Part shown: in pieces, positions 31,920 through 43,743 of the stretch
Position numbering within the stretch: the first letter of the stretch is position 1
How the letters are laid out: every line of letters begins with the position of its first letter
Notes under the pieces: generated by a model
What the model saw: the letters and a program-made list of their open reading frames with translations, nothing else
Databases searched by the model: none
Told to the model about the DNA's origin: nothing
From: Taudactylus pleione
Taxonomy: Eukaryota; Chordata; Amphibia; Anura; Myobatrachidae
Length of the DNA stretch: 64,000 bases
Direction: 5' to 3'
NCBI GenBank assembly: GCA_031769625.1
Contig: JAUIMM010000017.1
Location: forward strand, 304,501-368,500
Made by a program: the position numbers and the translations under genes

Positions 31920-34900
31920 CTACGGAGGCAAGATGTCATCCTCATCCTCCTCATCCACCGATTCCTCACCCTCTTCAGTGTGTACATCCTCATCCTCACA
32001 AAGTATTAACTCGTCCCCACTTGAATCCACCACCACAGGTCCCTCTGTACGTTCTGGAGGCTGGTCTCCCTGGAAGAGCTGATAATTCATTTTGATGAAC
32101 ATCATCTTCTCCACATTCTGTGGAAGCAACCTCCTACGCCTTTCGCTGACAAGGTTCCCGGCTGCACTAAACACTCTTTCGGAGTACACACTGCAGGGGG
32201 GGCAACTCAGGTAAAATAGAGCCAGTTTGTACAGCGGCCTCCAAATTGCCTCTTTTTCCTGCCAGTACAGGTATGGACTGTCTGACATGCCTACGTGGAT
32301 GCTGTCACCGATGTAATCCTCCACCATTCTGTCAATGGTGACAGTATCATATGCAGTGACAGTAGACATGTCAGAAATTGTTGCCAGGTCCTTCAGTCCG
32401 GACCAGATGTCCAAACTTGGTCCTGCCTGCCCTGCATCCCCGCCAGCGGGTTGCTTAGGATACCTAAGTTTTTTCCTGGCAGCCCCAGTTGCGGGAGAAA
32501 ATGAAGAAGGAGCTGTTGACGTTCCGCTTCAGCTGACAGTGTGTTCACCAGCAGGTCTTTGCACCTCTGCAGGCTTGTGTCAGCCGGAAAGAGAGACACC
32601 ACATAGGCTTTAAACCTAGGATCGAGCACGGTGGCCAAAATGTAGTGGTCTGATTTCAACAGATTGACCACCCTGGAATCCTGGCAAAGCGAATGAAGGG
32701 CTTCATCCACAAGTCCCACATGCCGAGCGGAATCGCTCCGTCTTAGCTCTTCCTTCACTTTCTCCAGCTGCTTCTGCAAAAGCCTGATGAGGGGAATGAC
32801 CTGACTCAAGCTGGCAGTGTCTGAACTGACTTCACGTGTGGCAAGTTCAAAGGGCTGGAGAAACTTGCACAACACGGAAATCATTCTCCACTGCACTTGA
32901 GTCAGGTGCATACCCCCTCCTTTGCCTATGTCATAGGTGGATGTATAGGCTTGTATGGCCTTTTGCAGCTCCTCCATCCTCTGAAGCATATAGAGGGTTG
33001 AGTTCCACCGCGTCACAACCTCTTGCTTCAGGTGATGGCGGGGCAGGTTCTAGAGTGTTTGCTGGCGCTCCAGTCTTCGGCACGCAGTCGCTGAATGGCG
33101 AAAGTGGCCAGAAATTTTTCGGGCCACCCAAAGCGTCTCCTGCACGCCCCTGTCGCTTTTCAGAAAATTCTGCACCACCAAGTTTATTGTGTGAGCAAAA
33201 CATGGGACGTGCTGGAATTTGCCCAGATGTAATGCCCGCACAATATTGGTGGCGTTGTCAGATATCACAAATCCCCAGGAGAGTCTAAGTGGGGTAAGCC
33301 ACTGGGCGATGATTTCCCTCAGTTTCTCTAAGAGGTTGTCGGCGGTGTGCCTCTTACTGAAACCGGTGATACACAGCGTAGCCTGCCTTGGAACGAGCAG
33401 GCGTTTCTGAGATGCTGCTACTGGTGACGCTGCTGCTGTTGCTGCGTAAGGTGATACATCTACCCAGTGGGCTGTCACAGTCATATAGTCCTTAGTCTGC
33501 CCTGTTAAACTTGTCCACATGTCCGTGGTTAAGTGGACATTGTGTACAACGGCATTTTTCAGGACACTGAGGACACTTTTTCTGACGTTTCTGTACAGTC
33601 TCGGTATCGCCTGCCTAGTGAAGTGGAATCTAGACGGGATTTGGAACCGGGGACACACTACCTCCATCAATTGTCTAAATCCCACTGCACTAATGGCGGA
33701 TACCGGACGCACATCTAACACCAACATAGCAGTCAAGGCCTCAGTTATACGTTTTGCTTCAGGATGACTGCTGTCGTACTTCATCCTCCTCGCTAAGGAC
33801 TGTTGGAGGGTCAATTGTTTAGTAAAAGTAGTGGTGTTCCTACTTCCTCTCTGGGATGATGAATGACTCCCAGCAGCAGCAACATCAGCAGCGGCAGCAG
33901 TAGGCGTAGCAATGCAGGATCCTCCGGAGGAATCCCGGATAGGAGAGTCAGTCATGCCAGTGACATGGCCTGCAGGACTACTTCCGATCCTGACTAAGGA
34001 GGAAATTGACGAGGAGGGAGTTGACGGTGTGGTTTGCAGGCACTTGGATACAACAGGACAATGGGATTTAGGTGTCCCTGGACTGCTTACGGTCTTAGCC
34101 AAAGTTTCTGAACTTGACAGTAACTTTTTATGAACGCGCTGCAGGTGCCGTATAAGGGAGGATGTTCCTAGGTGGTTGACGTCCCTACCCCTACTTATTT
34201 CACCTTTACATATGGTACATATGGCAAGACAGTTGTTGTCCGGATTTGGATAGAAATATTGCCAGACCAAAGAGGTGGAATGTTTGGTCTTCTGCCCAGG
34301 CATGACCGTGATGGGCTTTTTCATCCCACGGACAACAACTGTCTCCCCCGGAGCCTGATTTAAACAAACCACATCACCATCAGAATCCTCCTCGCCAACT
34401 TCCTCCTCAGCGCCAGCTACACCAGTATCCTCATCCTGTTGTACTTCAACAGTGACATCTTCAATTGGCATATCAGCAAGTGGACTGTGGGTGCTCCTTT
34501 CAGCACTTGCAGGGGGCGTGCAAATGGTGGAAAGAGCCACCTCTTCCCGTCCAGTGCTGGGAAGGTCAGGCATCGCAACCACCACCACACTTGGACTCTC
34601 CTTGGGGATTTGTGATATCTTCTTAGAAAGCACAGTTCTTCGCTGTGCTTTTGCCAGCTTAAATCTTTTGATTTTCTTAGTGGGAGGAGGGCTTCCATCG
34701 TCATGTGAAGCTGAACCACTAGTCATGAACATACTAGGGATCGACCTTAGCCGTTCCATACCACTCCGTGTCGTAAATGGCATATTGGCAAGTTTACGTT
34801 TCTCTTCAGCTGATTTAAATGTTTTTTTCAAGGTCATTTTCCTGAACTTTGTCATTTGGGATGTGCCCTCTATTATGACATTGGGCATCGGCCTTGGCAG

Positions 34901-35021
34901 ACGACGTTGATGGCATGTTATCGTCTATGTCATGACTAGTGGCAGCAGCTTCAGCACTAGGAGGAAGTGGTTCTTGATCTTTCTCTATTTTATTTTTATC
35001 GGAGAAAGTTTGGTCCTCCAT
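31920..35021 (-). pseudogene. hAT transposase with BED zinc finger, nearly intact
   Basis: On the minus strand a start at 35021 opens an acidic N terminus (MEDQTFSDKNKIEKDQ). After a frame change near 34885 a frame runs 612 residues to 33050. It has a BED zinc finger (VWQYFY, CTICKGEI and HLQRVH) and a hAT catalytic region (HLTTDMWTS with the DDE aspartate, WGFVISDNATNIVRA, CFAHTINLVVQNFL). A TAG at about 33048 interrupts the frame, which then continues through TRWNSTLYMLQRM to about 32430. A second frame change leads to the C-terminal dimerisation domain (SVYSERVFSAAGN, LLPQNVEKMMFIKMN). The few breaks suggest a fairly young copy of the lineage that includes ZBED-type host genes. Confidence 0.88.
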
Positions 35022-35048
35022 TTATGTTATATCGATTTGATATATACG

Positions 35049-37005
35049 TGCGGCTAAACACAGAAAATATTTTTTTATTTTTGCTGGAGAGTAGAGCACT
35101 TTGTGGGTTACACCAGCCTTTAAGAAATGAGCCAGCCGGCTCTTTACTTATGGGACACAGGAGCATGCTTGGCGCTGCTCCTTTGTTGATGCACGTGCGG
35201 CTACTGCGCACACAATTCACAAACACAGAAAATAATTTTTTTTTTGGTTTGGACTGGAGTGTACTTTGGGGGTTACAGCACCCTTTAACGGTCAAGCCAG
35301 CCGGCCCTTTACTTATGACACAGGCGCACGCTTGGCACTACTTTGTTGATGCACGTGCGGCTACTGCGCACACAATTCACAAACACAGAAAATAATTTTT
35401 TTTTTGGTTTGGACTGGAGTGTACTTTGGGGGTTACAGCACCCTTTAACGGTCAAGCCAGCCGGCCCTTTACTTATGACACAGGCGCACGCTTGGCACTA
35501 CTTTGTTGATGCACGTGCGGCTACTGCGCACACAATTCACAAACATAGAAAATAATTTTTTTTTTGGTTTGGACTGGAGTGTACTTTGGGCGTTACAGCA
35601 CCCTTTAACGGTCAAGCCAGCCGGCCCTTTACTTATGACACAGGCGCACGCTTGGCACTACTTTGTTGATGCACGTGCGGCTACTGCGCACACAATTCAC
35701 AAACACAGAAAATAATTTTTTTTTTGGTTTGGACTGGAGTGTACTTTGGGGGTTACAGCACCCTTTAACGGTCAAGCCAGCCGGCCCTTTACTTATGACA
35801 CAGGCGCACGCTTGGCACTACTTTGTTGATGCACGTGCGGCTACTGCGCACACAATTCACAAACAGAGAAAATTATTTTTTTTTTGGTTTGGACTGGAGT
35901 GTACTTTGGGGGTTACAGCACCCTTTAACGGTCAAGCCAGCCGGCCCTTTACTTATGACACAGGCGCACGCTTGGCACTACTTTGTTGATGCACGTGCGG
36001 CTACTGCGCACACAATTCACAAACACAAAAAATAATTTTTTTTTTGGTTTGGACTGGAGTGTACTTTGGGGGTTACAGCACCCTTTAACGGTCAAGCCAG
36101 CCGGCCCTTTACTTATGACACAGGCGCACGCTTGGCACTACTTTGTTGATGCACATGCGGCTACTGCGCACACAATTCACAAACAGAGAAAATTATTTTT
36201 TTTTTGGTTTGGACTGGAGTGTACTTTGGGGGTTACAGCACCCTTTAACGGTCAAGCCAGCCGGCCCTTTACTTATGACACAGGCGCACGCTTGGCACTA
36301 CTTTGTTGATGCACGTGCGGCTACTGCGCACACAATTCACAAACACAGAAAATAATTTTTTTTTTGGTTTGGACTGGAGTGTACTTTGGGGGTTACAGCA
36401 CCCTTTAACGGTCAAGCCAGCCGGCCCTTTACTTATGACACAGGCGCACGCTTGGCACTACTTTGTTGATGCACGTGCGGCTACTGCGCACACAATTCAC
36501 AAACACAAAAAATAATTTTTTTTTTGGTTTGGACTGGAGTGTACTTTGGGGGTTACAGCACCCTTTAACGGTCAAGCCAGCCGGCCCTTTACTTATGACA
36601 CAGGCGCACGCTTGGCACTACTTTGTTGATGCACGTGCGGCTACTGCGCACACAATTCACAAACAGAGAAAATTATTTTTTTTTTGGTTTGGACTGGAGT
36701 GTACTTTGGGGGTTACAGCACCCTTTAACGGTCAAGCCAGCCGGCCCTTTACTTATGACACAGGCGCACGCTTGGCACTACTTTGTTGATGCACGTGCGG
36801 CTACTGCGCACACAATTCACAAACAGAGAAAATTATTTTTTTTTTGGTTTGGACTGGAGTGTACTTTGGGGGTTACAGCACCCTTTAACGGTCAAGCCAG
36901 CCGGCCCTTTACTTATGACACAGGCGCACGCTTGGCACTACTTTGTTGATGCACGTGCGGCTACTGCGCACACAATTCACAAACACAAAAAAAATATTAT
37001 TTTTT
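35049..37005. repeat. 160-bp tandem repeat array inside the hAT element
   Basis: Eleven to twelve units of 160 bases run head to tail (unit starts near 35183, 35343, 35503 and on to 36783), preceded by one diverged unit at about 35049-35182. Units are nearly identical and differ mainly at one site after AATTCACAAACA: CAGAAAATAA, GAGAAAATTAT or CAAAAAATAA. The order of types is roughly A A A A B C B A C B B C. Each unit contains CGGCTACTGCGCACAC and a T10 run. The array lies in the 5' flank of the transposase gene, between it and the right terminal repeat. Confidence 0.95.
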
Positions 37006-37514
37006 TAGCACTTGGGGGGAGCACCCCTGATGGACAGAGCACCCCCTGGACAACACTACAGCACCCCTTTAGGACTGGGACACTGCACAGGACTTTGGAG
37101 TGGACACAGCCCCTATGGACAACTGACTGCACAACACAGTCCAGCCAGCCCCTATGGACTTTGAATTAGTGGACACAGCCCCTATTAACAACAGCAGCAC
37201 AGCACAACACAGCCAGCCCCTATGGACTTTGAAGTAGTGGACAACAGCAGCACTACACTACACTACACAGCCCAGCCAGCCCTAACTCCCACCCTCCCTC
37301 TTCACTGTCCACAGCCGAGTGAGAAAATGGCGCCAACGCGGGTACCTTATATAGGATCCAAAACCCGCGAGACTCGGAAGGCGGGAAGATGACGTTTTGC
37401 CTCGATTTCAGAATCCGAGTCAGGCGGGAAAAGTCGAGCCTGACTCGGATCGGACTCGGATCGGGGGGGCTCGGGGGGGTTCGGATTTCAGAAATCCGAA
37501 CCCGCTCACCCCTA
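37006..37514. other. hAT right end
   Basis: A block of short repeats with AGCCCCTATGGAC and CAGCAGCAC motifs at 37020-37280 is followed by a CGGATTTC/CGAACCC-rich subterminal region and the terminal repeat. There is no coding content. Short subterminal repeats of this kind are often transposase-binding sites in hAT elements, which is inference here. Confidence 0.6.
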
Positions 37515-37522
37515 GTCTTAAC

Positions 37523-39286
37523 TGACATAAGCTAACCATCATAGCAGGAAGTCTTCTGAATATAATATTAAAAACATTAAATAACATTTGGTTCTTATAA
37601 TATATGCAAAAAGCCAAATATAACTGTCACACATTGGAGTCCTGATCCATGTTACCCGATCCGGCGGTGTTACATTACTGCCATGTGTCCCCATTGGCCC
37701 TTTGCGGCATCCCTGAGACCTGTGGTCACTTATCTGTAGACATGGCTGGCATCCCACTTCTGGTTTCCGCTGTTCTGCATAATGGGCACCGCCATCTTGG
37801 ACAGTACCACATGATCCATTCTGACAAGCCAGTCTCCCGCAATTCCATACACATCCAGCCTATCAGTGTAAGGACGCCCTATTTAAAACAGGAACTGCTG
37901 ACAGATCATGGACAGTACAACTTCTCTCCCTGAAGATCAGTACCATGGCTACTGGTTCTGTTTTGCATTCCTGCATTCTGTTCCAGTTACCTGCTCAGCT
38001 TTTGCTTTACAGCACTCTGTACCTGTTTCAGTTACCTGCACAGTGTTTGCCTCATACTCCTGTAGTCAGTTGTGCTCCCAGTACCTAATTCTAAAGATCC
38101 TGCAGCCTGCTTCTATTGTGCTAAAGCACCCAGTTCTCTCCAACAGCCTAGTCCAGTTGTGCTTCCGACTTCCGGCACCCCGCTCCAGGGTATAATGGCA
38201 GTCTATTCCAGATTTTCCAATATATTACCACGGCCTATCTTGATAGCCTAAACCTAGTCTCTATCTGTTCCTTATCATTCTGTTGCATCAGTCACTGCTA
38301 CTATCAGTGGTCAGAGTGAGGAATGGTATAGTCAGGCCATCCAGATTTGATACACTCCAGCACGTACAGCTAGCTCCAGGGGTCCCACTCCCAGTGATGT
38401 GACAATTATTTTGTCAACTTTGTTAATATAAAATTAATAATTAAAGATGAATGTGAAGAATGTGAAGAGAGTCTCTTGAGTTCACTTGAGTTTTATTATA
38501 GAAAGCTTGAAATAACTTGCTATCTGAAAGAGGTATAACAATTAGTTGCAGCCTTGTAGCTGAAAAGGGCAATCATCAATTTTATATTTTTGATATAATC
38601 CTACTGTGTGAAAAATATACTAGGAATAGGACACCTGTTATTATGCAGGTATTGATTGACATTTTTTAATACTCGCAGTACAGTAACACCACACAAATTT
38701 TATAATTTGCATGGTTTTAGTTTGAATCCGATAAAGTTGTTTATGGTGTCAAAAATGTGTCATTTATTTTTTCTTGACACTTGTTTTGTCTATTATAGAT
38801 CTAATCATTCTGGTAGATATTATGTGACCTCTAAGGTGTGCCCCACTTCATGGGATAATCATTTCTCTATTTTGCCTTAAGTGTTTATATATATTATACT
38901 AATCAGTGCCTTAGAAAGCCTATATCATGGAACATATAACATTTGAATAAGAAGGTAGAATTTAATATAGGATCACAATATTCTATATAGGATACATTTA
39001 TTGATTTAATAATACCCAATAGTGTGGTAGGTCTTATATTTTCCAATCCAGTATATAGCTAGCTGTCTATACATATTGTGCTACGCAGAGCCGATAATAT
39101 ACATTCATTTTATTGCAATTCCACAAACATTGTTGTTGCCATTTTGGGTATATTTTATTTGACATGTAACTAGGAGTAAGAAAATTAACTTATTTTCAGA
39201 AAATTCTAAATCTTCTGAAAAAAACAAGGTAACTGATGTTAGAATGTGACCATCAAAAAACTGCCACAATAGTGAGAAAAGCCTTA
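37523..39286. other. Spacer, no gene recognised
   Basis: Between the hAT element and the next MITE there are only short frames. 37930-38180 has repeated CAGTTACCTGC and CTGTACCTG-like motifs, probably a decayed interspersed repeat. 38400-39286 is AT-rich. I found no exon matching a known vertebrate protein on either strand. Confidence 0.4.
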
Positions 39287-40155
39287 GGGGTATATTCAAT
39301 TAGCCGCGATAAGCAGTTTTTGGCGAAAAAGTTTCACCGATGATGTAATTTAGCCAGGCAAAAACTTATCCCCGTATTCAATTCCAAAGACTTTTCGCCT
39401 ACGCAGAAAGTCAATGCATTGGTATAGGTGAAAAATGTTCACCTATGAAACCAGGTGGAAAAAAGTGCAGAATTGCGGTTTTGGGGTGCAAAGGTGGGGA
39501 CACCACCGTGCACCCTTAGGACAGGCTCCCAAAGGTTAACTGCGTCAAAAAAATCCTAAAAATTTTTGAAGAACACCCAAAAAAATTACATTGAAAAGGG
39601 GGCAAAAAACCCAACAAAGTTGGGGTACAAACTTAAAAACTAGCGAAATAAACTTTTGGGGGTCTGCAAGTATGGGGGAGGTGTTTTTTTGATTGCAGGT
39701 GTTACCTGAAGGTGTGGTTTTTAAAACTTCACTTTTGCAAATTTAAACCATGCTTGCACCAATTTTCATGTACCCCAAATTTGCTGGGACTAGTTATTTT
39801 CTCACAAAAAACCTGCTAAATGCTATTCTTCACCACTTGTGCAAAGATGCTAATTAGCAGCTATTGAGAGCATTTAAGTACCCCAGTTACCTTCAGCAGG
39901 GCTAGTCGGGGGCATCTACATTAATCCCCAATGTTAGTGCATCTTTTGGGGCGTGTCAGGCTGATTTCCCCAAATCTGACAGCACTTTTCGTCTGTTTGA
40001 GTTTCGCCAGGTCCCGTTTTCGCGTACTTTGGAATTGAATAGGGCGAAAAGCAGGGCCGCGCACAAAAACATTTCGCCTCCAAAACATGCGAAGTCGGCG
40101 AAAAGTACGGCAGGCAAAAGCTTTCTGACTTTTTGCGGCTAATTGAATATACCCC
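39287..40155. mobile_element. 869-bp MITE with TTA target-site duplication
   Basis: Inverted termini GGGGTATATTCAATTAGCCG and the complement at the right end are flanked by TTA on both sides (39284-39286, 40156-40158). TTA is the typical 3-bp target of PIF/Harbinger elements. The interior repeats GGCGAAAA-type motifs and has no transposase. Confidence 0.85.
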
Positions 40156-40158
40156 TTA

Positions 40159-41080
40159 GTAGGTATAGCGATCAGAAGACAGTCATAGAATAGCTGTGGA
40201 GATGACGCCATCTGAACCTGTCTTGCGATGGCATGTAACCATCACGTTAACCATCAATGGCTGTTCTGTGAACATGCACAGTCAGTTTAGATCTTCACGC
40301 TTGCGCAAACCTGCTATAGGGCAGGCCCCACTTCTGGGTGTCTGCAGCTGAATTCAACTAATGTAGACAATCAGATGTGCATTGGAATAAGGCTTGTGAT
40401 GTTTAGCAGCCATTGCAAACCCAGCATCGAATGGTAACACTATTTCCATCAAGTTGGAAACATTGATGGTTTCTAACCATAGGCTTCCAATGTCCATCCC
40501 TAAGCATCAGTGGCAAAGACCGTAAACTACAGGGAACACATTACATTTGGCCTAGTGAACCATGTTTAATTAGAGTTCCACACTGGTCAATTTATTTCTT
40601 GTTGTAGTAATTGTATTGATGGTAATTTTGTTGTTTATATCAGTGATAGAACACATTTTCAACAGAGGTTAGATAATCATTATGCTAGGGTATGTGAAGT
40701 GGTCTTCATAGGGCATGACATCGGAAGAGGTAGATGATATTCCTGGGTAAAAAAAAACTTGTCCCCTTGGCTCATGGCATTGAATCGATTCAGTTTACAT
40801 CACAGCATGTATGGAGTACATTGCCCAGTTTAGAGGCATCTTCTTAAACACCAGGGTTTACAAACCTTACATGAGGATACTTATTTTGTGGATTCCACGC
40901 CACGTCTGGCGATCCAAGGGGCCCTCTATCATGGGTAAAAAAGTAAAACGCATTTCTATGACCTGTAGGTTGAAGTATCTTCAATTGCGAGTCTGGGACT
41001 GCAAAACAATATTTGAAAGAATCTGTAAAGGCCCATTACTCTACATGGTGAGCATTTGCACAGGGGCTCACGTAATGGAG
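40159..41080. other. Spacer, no gene recognised
   Basis: The region has no convincing exon or repeat structure. A 90-residue plus-strand frame at 40811-41083 shows no recognisable domain and starts inside low-information sequence, so I do not call it. Confidence 0.4.
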
Positions 41081-41210
41081 TAGATGTACTAAGCATGTAC
41101 TAGAGAGATAAAGTACCAACCGATCAGCTCCTTTTCAAACACAGAATGTAAAGTGACAGCTAGGAACTGATTGGTTGGTACTGTATCTCTCTGCAAGGCT
41201 TAGTAAATCT
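41081..41210. mobile_element. Short foldback MITE (TAGATGTACTAAGC ends)
   Basis: About 130 bp has inverted termini TAGATGTACTAAGC and GCTTAGTAAATCT. An inner inverted pair, AGTACCAACCGATCAGCTCC with GATTGGTTGGTACT, makes most of it one hairpin. It is non-coding. Confidence 0.75.
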
Positions 41211-41279
41211 TAATCTTCCCCAGTGGCTTTCAAGTTTCTGACAGTTCGCAACAGTGTAACACGTACAGTGTAAGCGCCT

Positions 41280-41570
41280 TTTACAAGCCTCCATTTTACC
41301 TGTGGTTTACAAGATATTGAAAGTTGGCGACGACAAAATGACTCCTGTGATGGGGACAGAAGAGGACACGTACTGTGTGCAAGTGTCGCGCAGACCTGGC
41401 ATCGGTCGTAACGTCATTAGAACGCGACTCGCGTTCTTGAGTGACGTGTTCAGGAGGCGCTGCTCTCTCTGCTGGTCTGCAGCGCGGAGAACGGAGGAGG
41501 AAGAGGTGACATCCGGGGGCAGGCGGGGGACGGGGCTGTGGGTGCAAAGGCAGGAGGAGGGGAGCTTCGA
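41280..41570. promoter_or_regulatory. Candidate bidirectional CpG-rich promoter of DDX42
   Basis: A CpG-rich stretch contains ATF/CREB-like TAACGTCATT (41409-41418) and GTGACGTG (41441-41448), plus GAACGCGACTCGCGTTC (41421-41437), a near-perfect palindrome. On the plus strand GGAGGAAGAG is followed by GTGACA near 41507, a possible donor for a non-coding first exon of DDX42. On the minus strand ACCACAG is followed by GTAAAA near 41300, a possible donor of a divergent transcript. In mammals CCDC47 is the head-to-head neighbour of DDX42; none of its coding exons is seen here. No TATA box is evident. All of this is inference from composition and position. Confidence 0.45.
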
Positions 41571-42348
41571 GTATCAGACCGGAGCGGAGGGTTGTTTACA
41601 TACATAAGGAGTGGGGTGTATATGTACAAGCAGAAGGGGAGGGGACTGATGCAAAGTACGTGGGGGGGGGGAATGTATATGTATGTATGTCTACATGGGC
41701 AAACATAGGACATGGGAAGATGAGAGAGAATGAAAAGGGTCATTCATAGCACAGAGCTGGTGCTCATAGTAACAGAAAAGTGGGGGCACTTTTGTGTTCT
41801 CGTTTAAACTGGAAATGCCCGTATCAAACTTGTAATTAAGGTTCAAATACAATGAATGTACTTTAATCCAGTATAAATAGAGTGTGCAAACTTATACAAT
41901 TCACTATCATAAGATGCAAGTGTAGAAAAAATCCAAAGGTCAATAAAAAGATAAAATAGATATAAATTCCTATTATGGAATAATATACTAGTTAGGGAAT
42001 GCAAGTCATAGGAATGGTGAAAGTAGGGGAAAAAAGGAAGATTAAGATAATGTGGGACAAATGTCAAAATATGGAGGCAAAACTATTAAAGGTACATGAT
42101 GAGAAAAATAACACAAGTACCGGTATGTGTATAGGAGATGTATCTGTGGTGTCCTCAGCTTCCCTCCAATAGACAATGTTTTATGGATTTTCTGTCTTGA
42201 CCACAAATGTTTAATCTCAGCCTTCACTTTCCATTTGCAGGGCAGGTTTTAATATAATTTTATGGTACTTAATAATTCCTAATGTGTGTGTATGGTTTCA
42301 AGTATAATTTTAATGAACAGTAAATTTAACCTGCTCTACCAATAAGAC
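41571..42348. other. Presumed first intron of DDX42, no other feature
   Basis: Purine-rich sequence near 41590-41720 with a G9-type run at 41660 is followed by AT-rich sequence. No exon or repeat structure is recognised. Confidence 0.35.
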
Positions 42349-42656
42349 TAATGGTGCATGCACACGTACCGATTATAAAGTGCTTTTTGAACGATATTGT
42401 TATTGTTGAAATCGCTCTTTAAAAATGACCCTACCAATTTACCAGCGATGCGCGGCCACGTATAGATTATAGCGATGTCGTTCATCGGCCGTGCATGCCG
42501 GTCAACTTGCTTGATATCGAGCAAGTTACAGTTGCTGGCAAGTTGGTGGTGTGTTGGATGATCTATATAGATCATCCAACACACCAGGGAGGGTGCAGTA
42601 TGATCTGCCAGCGATATCGAATCACTGGCAGATCGCTACATGTGTATGCACTGTAA
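42349..42656. mobile_element. Hairpin-rich MITE, copy 2 (inverted)
   Basis: The ends TAATGGTGCATGCACAC and the complement of TTACAGTGCATACACAT match the copy at 28690-29016, but the internal order is reversed, so it sits in the opposite orientation. Perfect or near-perfect stems are at 42548-42585 (38 bases, no loop), 42602-42634, and about 42506-42529 (AACTTGCT with AGCAAGTT). It is non-coding and lies upstream of the first DDX42 coding exon. Confidence 0.8.
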
Positions 42657-43031
42657 TTTTCCTGTTCATGACCATGCATCATATAATGGGTTGGTGACAG
42701 AATAAAAGGTACATTTTCAGAGGTTTGATGACTATTATTAATGTATGAATAATCAACTGAGCTTTTGCGTCATTGATAAAAATAGATAGTTTCCAGTACT
42801 TTAAAAAGGGCAATTTCATTTGGTAAGTAGGAACATAGTAAAAGATAGAGGGAAGAAACATTAAAGCATTTGATGTCCTGTTTTATAAATTTATAACATA
42901 AAGTAGGTATCTGTCAGCAGCAGTTACGCAATAACGGGGAAAAAGCCAAACCTCCAACAATATAGACCACACAACAAAGAAACTGCACGAGTCAGAATAC
43001 CAAAATATAAAACTGGCCACAGAATCAATGG
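42657..43031. other. Presumed DDX42 intron, no feature
   Basis: AT-rich sequence without recognisable elements. Confidence 0.35.
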
Positions 43032-43323
43032 CAGTGTTCTCCCCAGATAATTTTTCCAGCCGGGTGGCATCAAGAAGTAGCCGGGTGGGGGCTTTTGCAA
43101 TAATAATAAAATGTTTTAAACCCTGACCTTATAATGATTTAAACTTGAAGTAGCATTTTATATATTATTTCTCCTCTTATTAGGGGCCAAGTCGTCTGAT
43201 TATGAAAAAGCTGCAAAGTCTGTAGGATCTTGTCTCCACACTTGCAGGCTTCCAAAGTGCCGGGTGGTAGGCTGTTTCTTGCCAGGTGGTGCACCCGCAA
43301 AAAACAGCCTGGGGAGAACAGTG
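43032..43323. mobile_element. MITE with CAGTGTTCTCCCCAG ends (hAT-like)
   Basis: The left end is CAGTGTTCTCCCCAG and the right end is CTGGGGAGAACAGTG. Internal GCCGGGTGG and CCGGGTGGTAGG motifs are repeated. The CAG-type terminus suggests a hAT-derived non-autonomous element, although no clear 8-bp duplication is visible. It is non-coding. Confidence 0.7.
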
Positions 43324-43743
43324 AATGATTAACCATTGGGATATTTTATACATGCATTGGATACTTACTAATTTATATATTGATCCATTTTCACTTTTTG
43401 ATATACTGATTAGCGCAGATTTTTTCTTTATGTGGTCTACATAGTTAGAGATGCGCATATTAATGGGAGGCAGTACTGATGATCTCTGGATACTCGGTTG
43501 TGCATACTATCTCCCTTGATAGATGTTCTATTTTTGTGGACTACTCTTTCCTCCACTTCTGTGCCATGTGTTTTGCAGACAGATCTGGCATGATTTAAGT
43601 ACAGGCAAATGGTGAGTGGCACACGACCCACCATTTACGTTTGAAGGGCTGTACACACCTATAGCGACGGGTATGACACCAAGCGTATGTACACAACGCA
43701 GGTGCAGCTACTGCTGATTTGCTGCTAACTCTACAATGGCCCC

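Larger units (their letters stand above)
31286..37514 (-). mobile_element. hAT transposon (ZBED type) with 8-bp target-site duplication
   Basis: The 6,229-bp element is bounded by inverted termini TAGGGGTGTGCACCGG and the complement of TAGGGGTGAGCGGG. It is flanked by the perfect duplication GTCTTAAC at 31278-31285 and 37515-37522, the length expected for hAT. A single transposase gene lies on the minus strand (31920-35021). Upstream of it, towards the right end, is an array of 160-bp repeats (35185-37000). The GTTTTGG-rich left end and the CGGATTTC-rich right end form short internal direct and inverted repeats. Confidence 0.93.

Noticed and set aside
32836..33288. Plus-strand frames over the hAT transposase
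   Set aside because: They are antisense shadows of a gene with clear hAT motifs on the minus strand.
35049..37005. CRISPR-like array
   Set aside because: Units are 160 bases, contiguous, with no unique spacers, in a vertebrate transposon.
35343..37169. A row of plus-strand frames of 70-128 residues in the 160-bp array, apparently a repeated protein family
   Set aside because: They are the same 160-base unit read again and again. The unit is not a multiple of three, each frame ends at a stop within one to two units, and the array is in the flank of a transposase on the other strand.
1..41000. CCDC47 coding exons on the minus strand, expected from mammalian synteny
   Set aside because: I looked for its acidic N-terminal and lysine-rich C-terminal segments and found none.
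40811..41083. 90-residue plus-strand frame
   Set aside because: No domain, no neighbour, and no splice or promoter signal.
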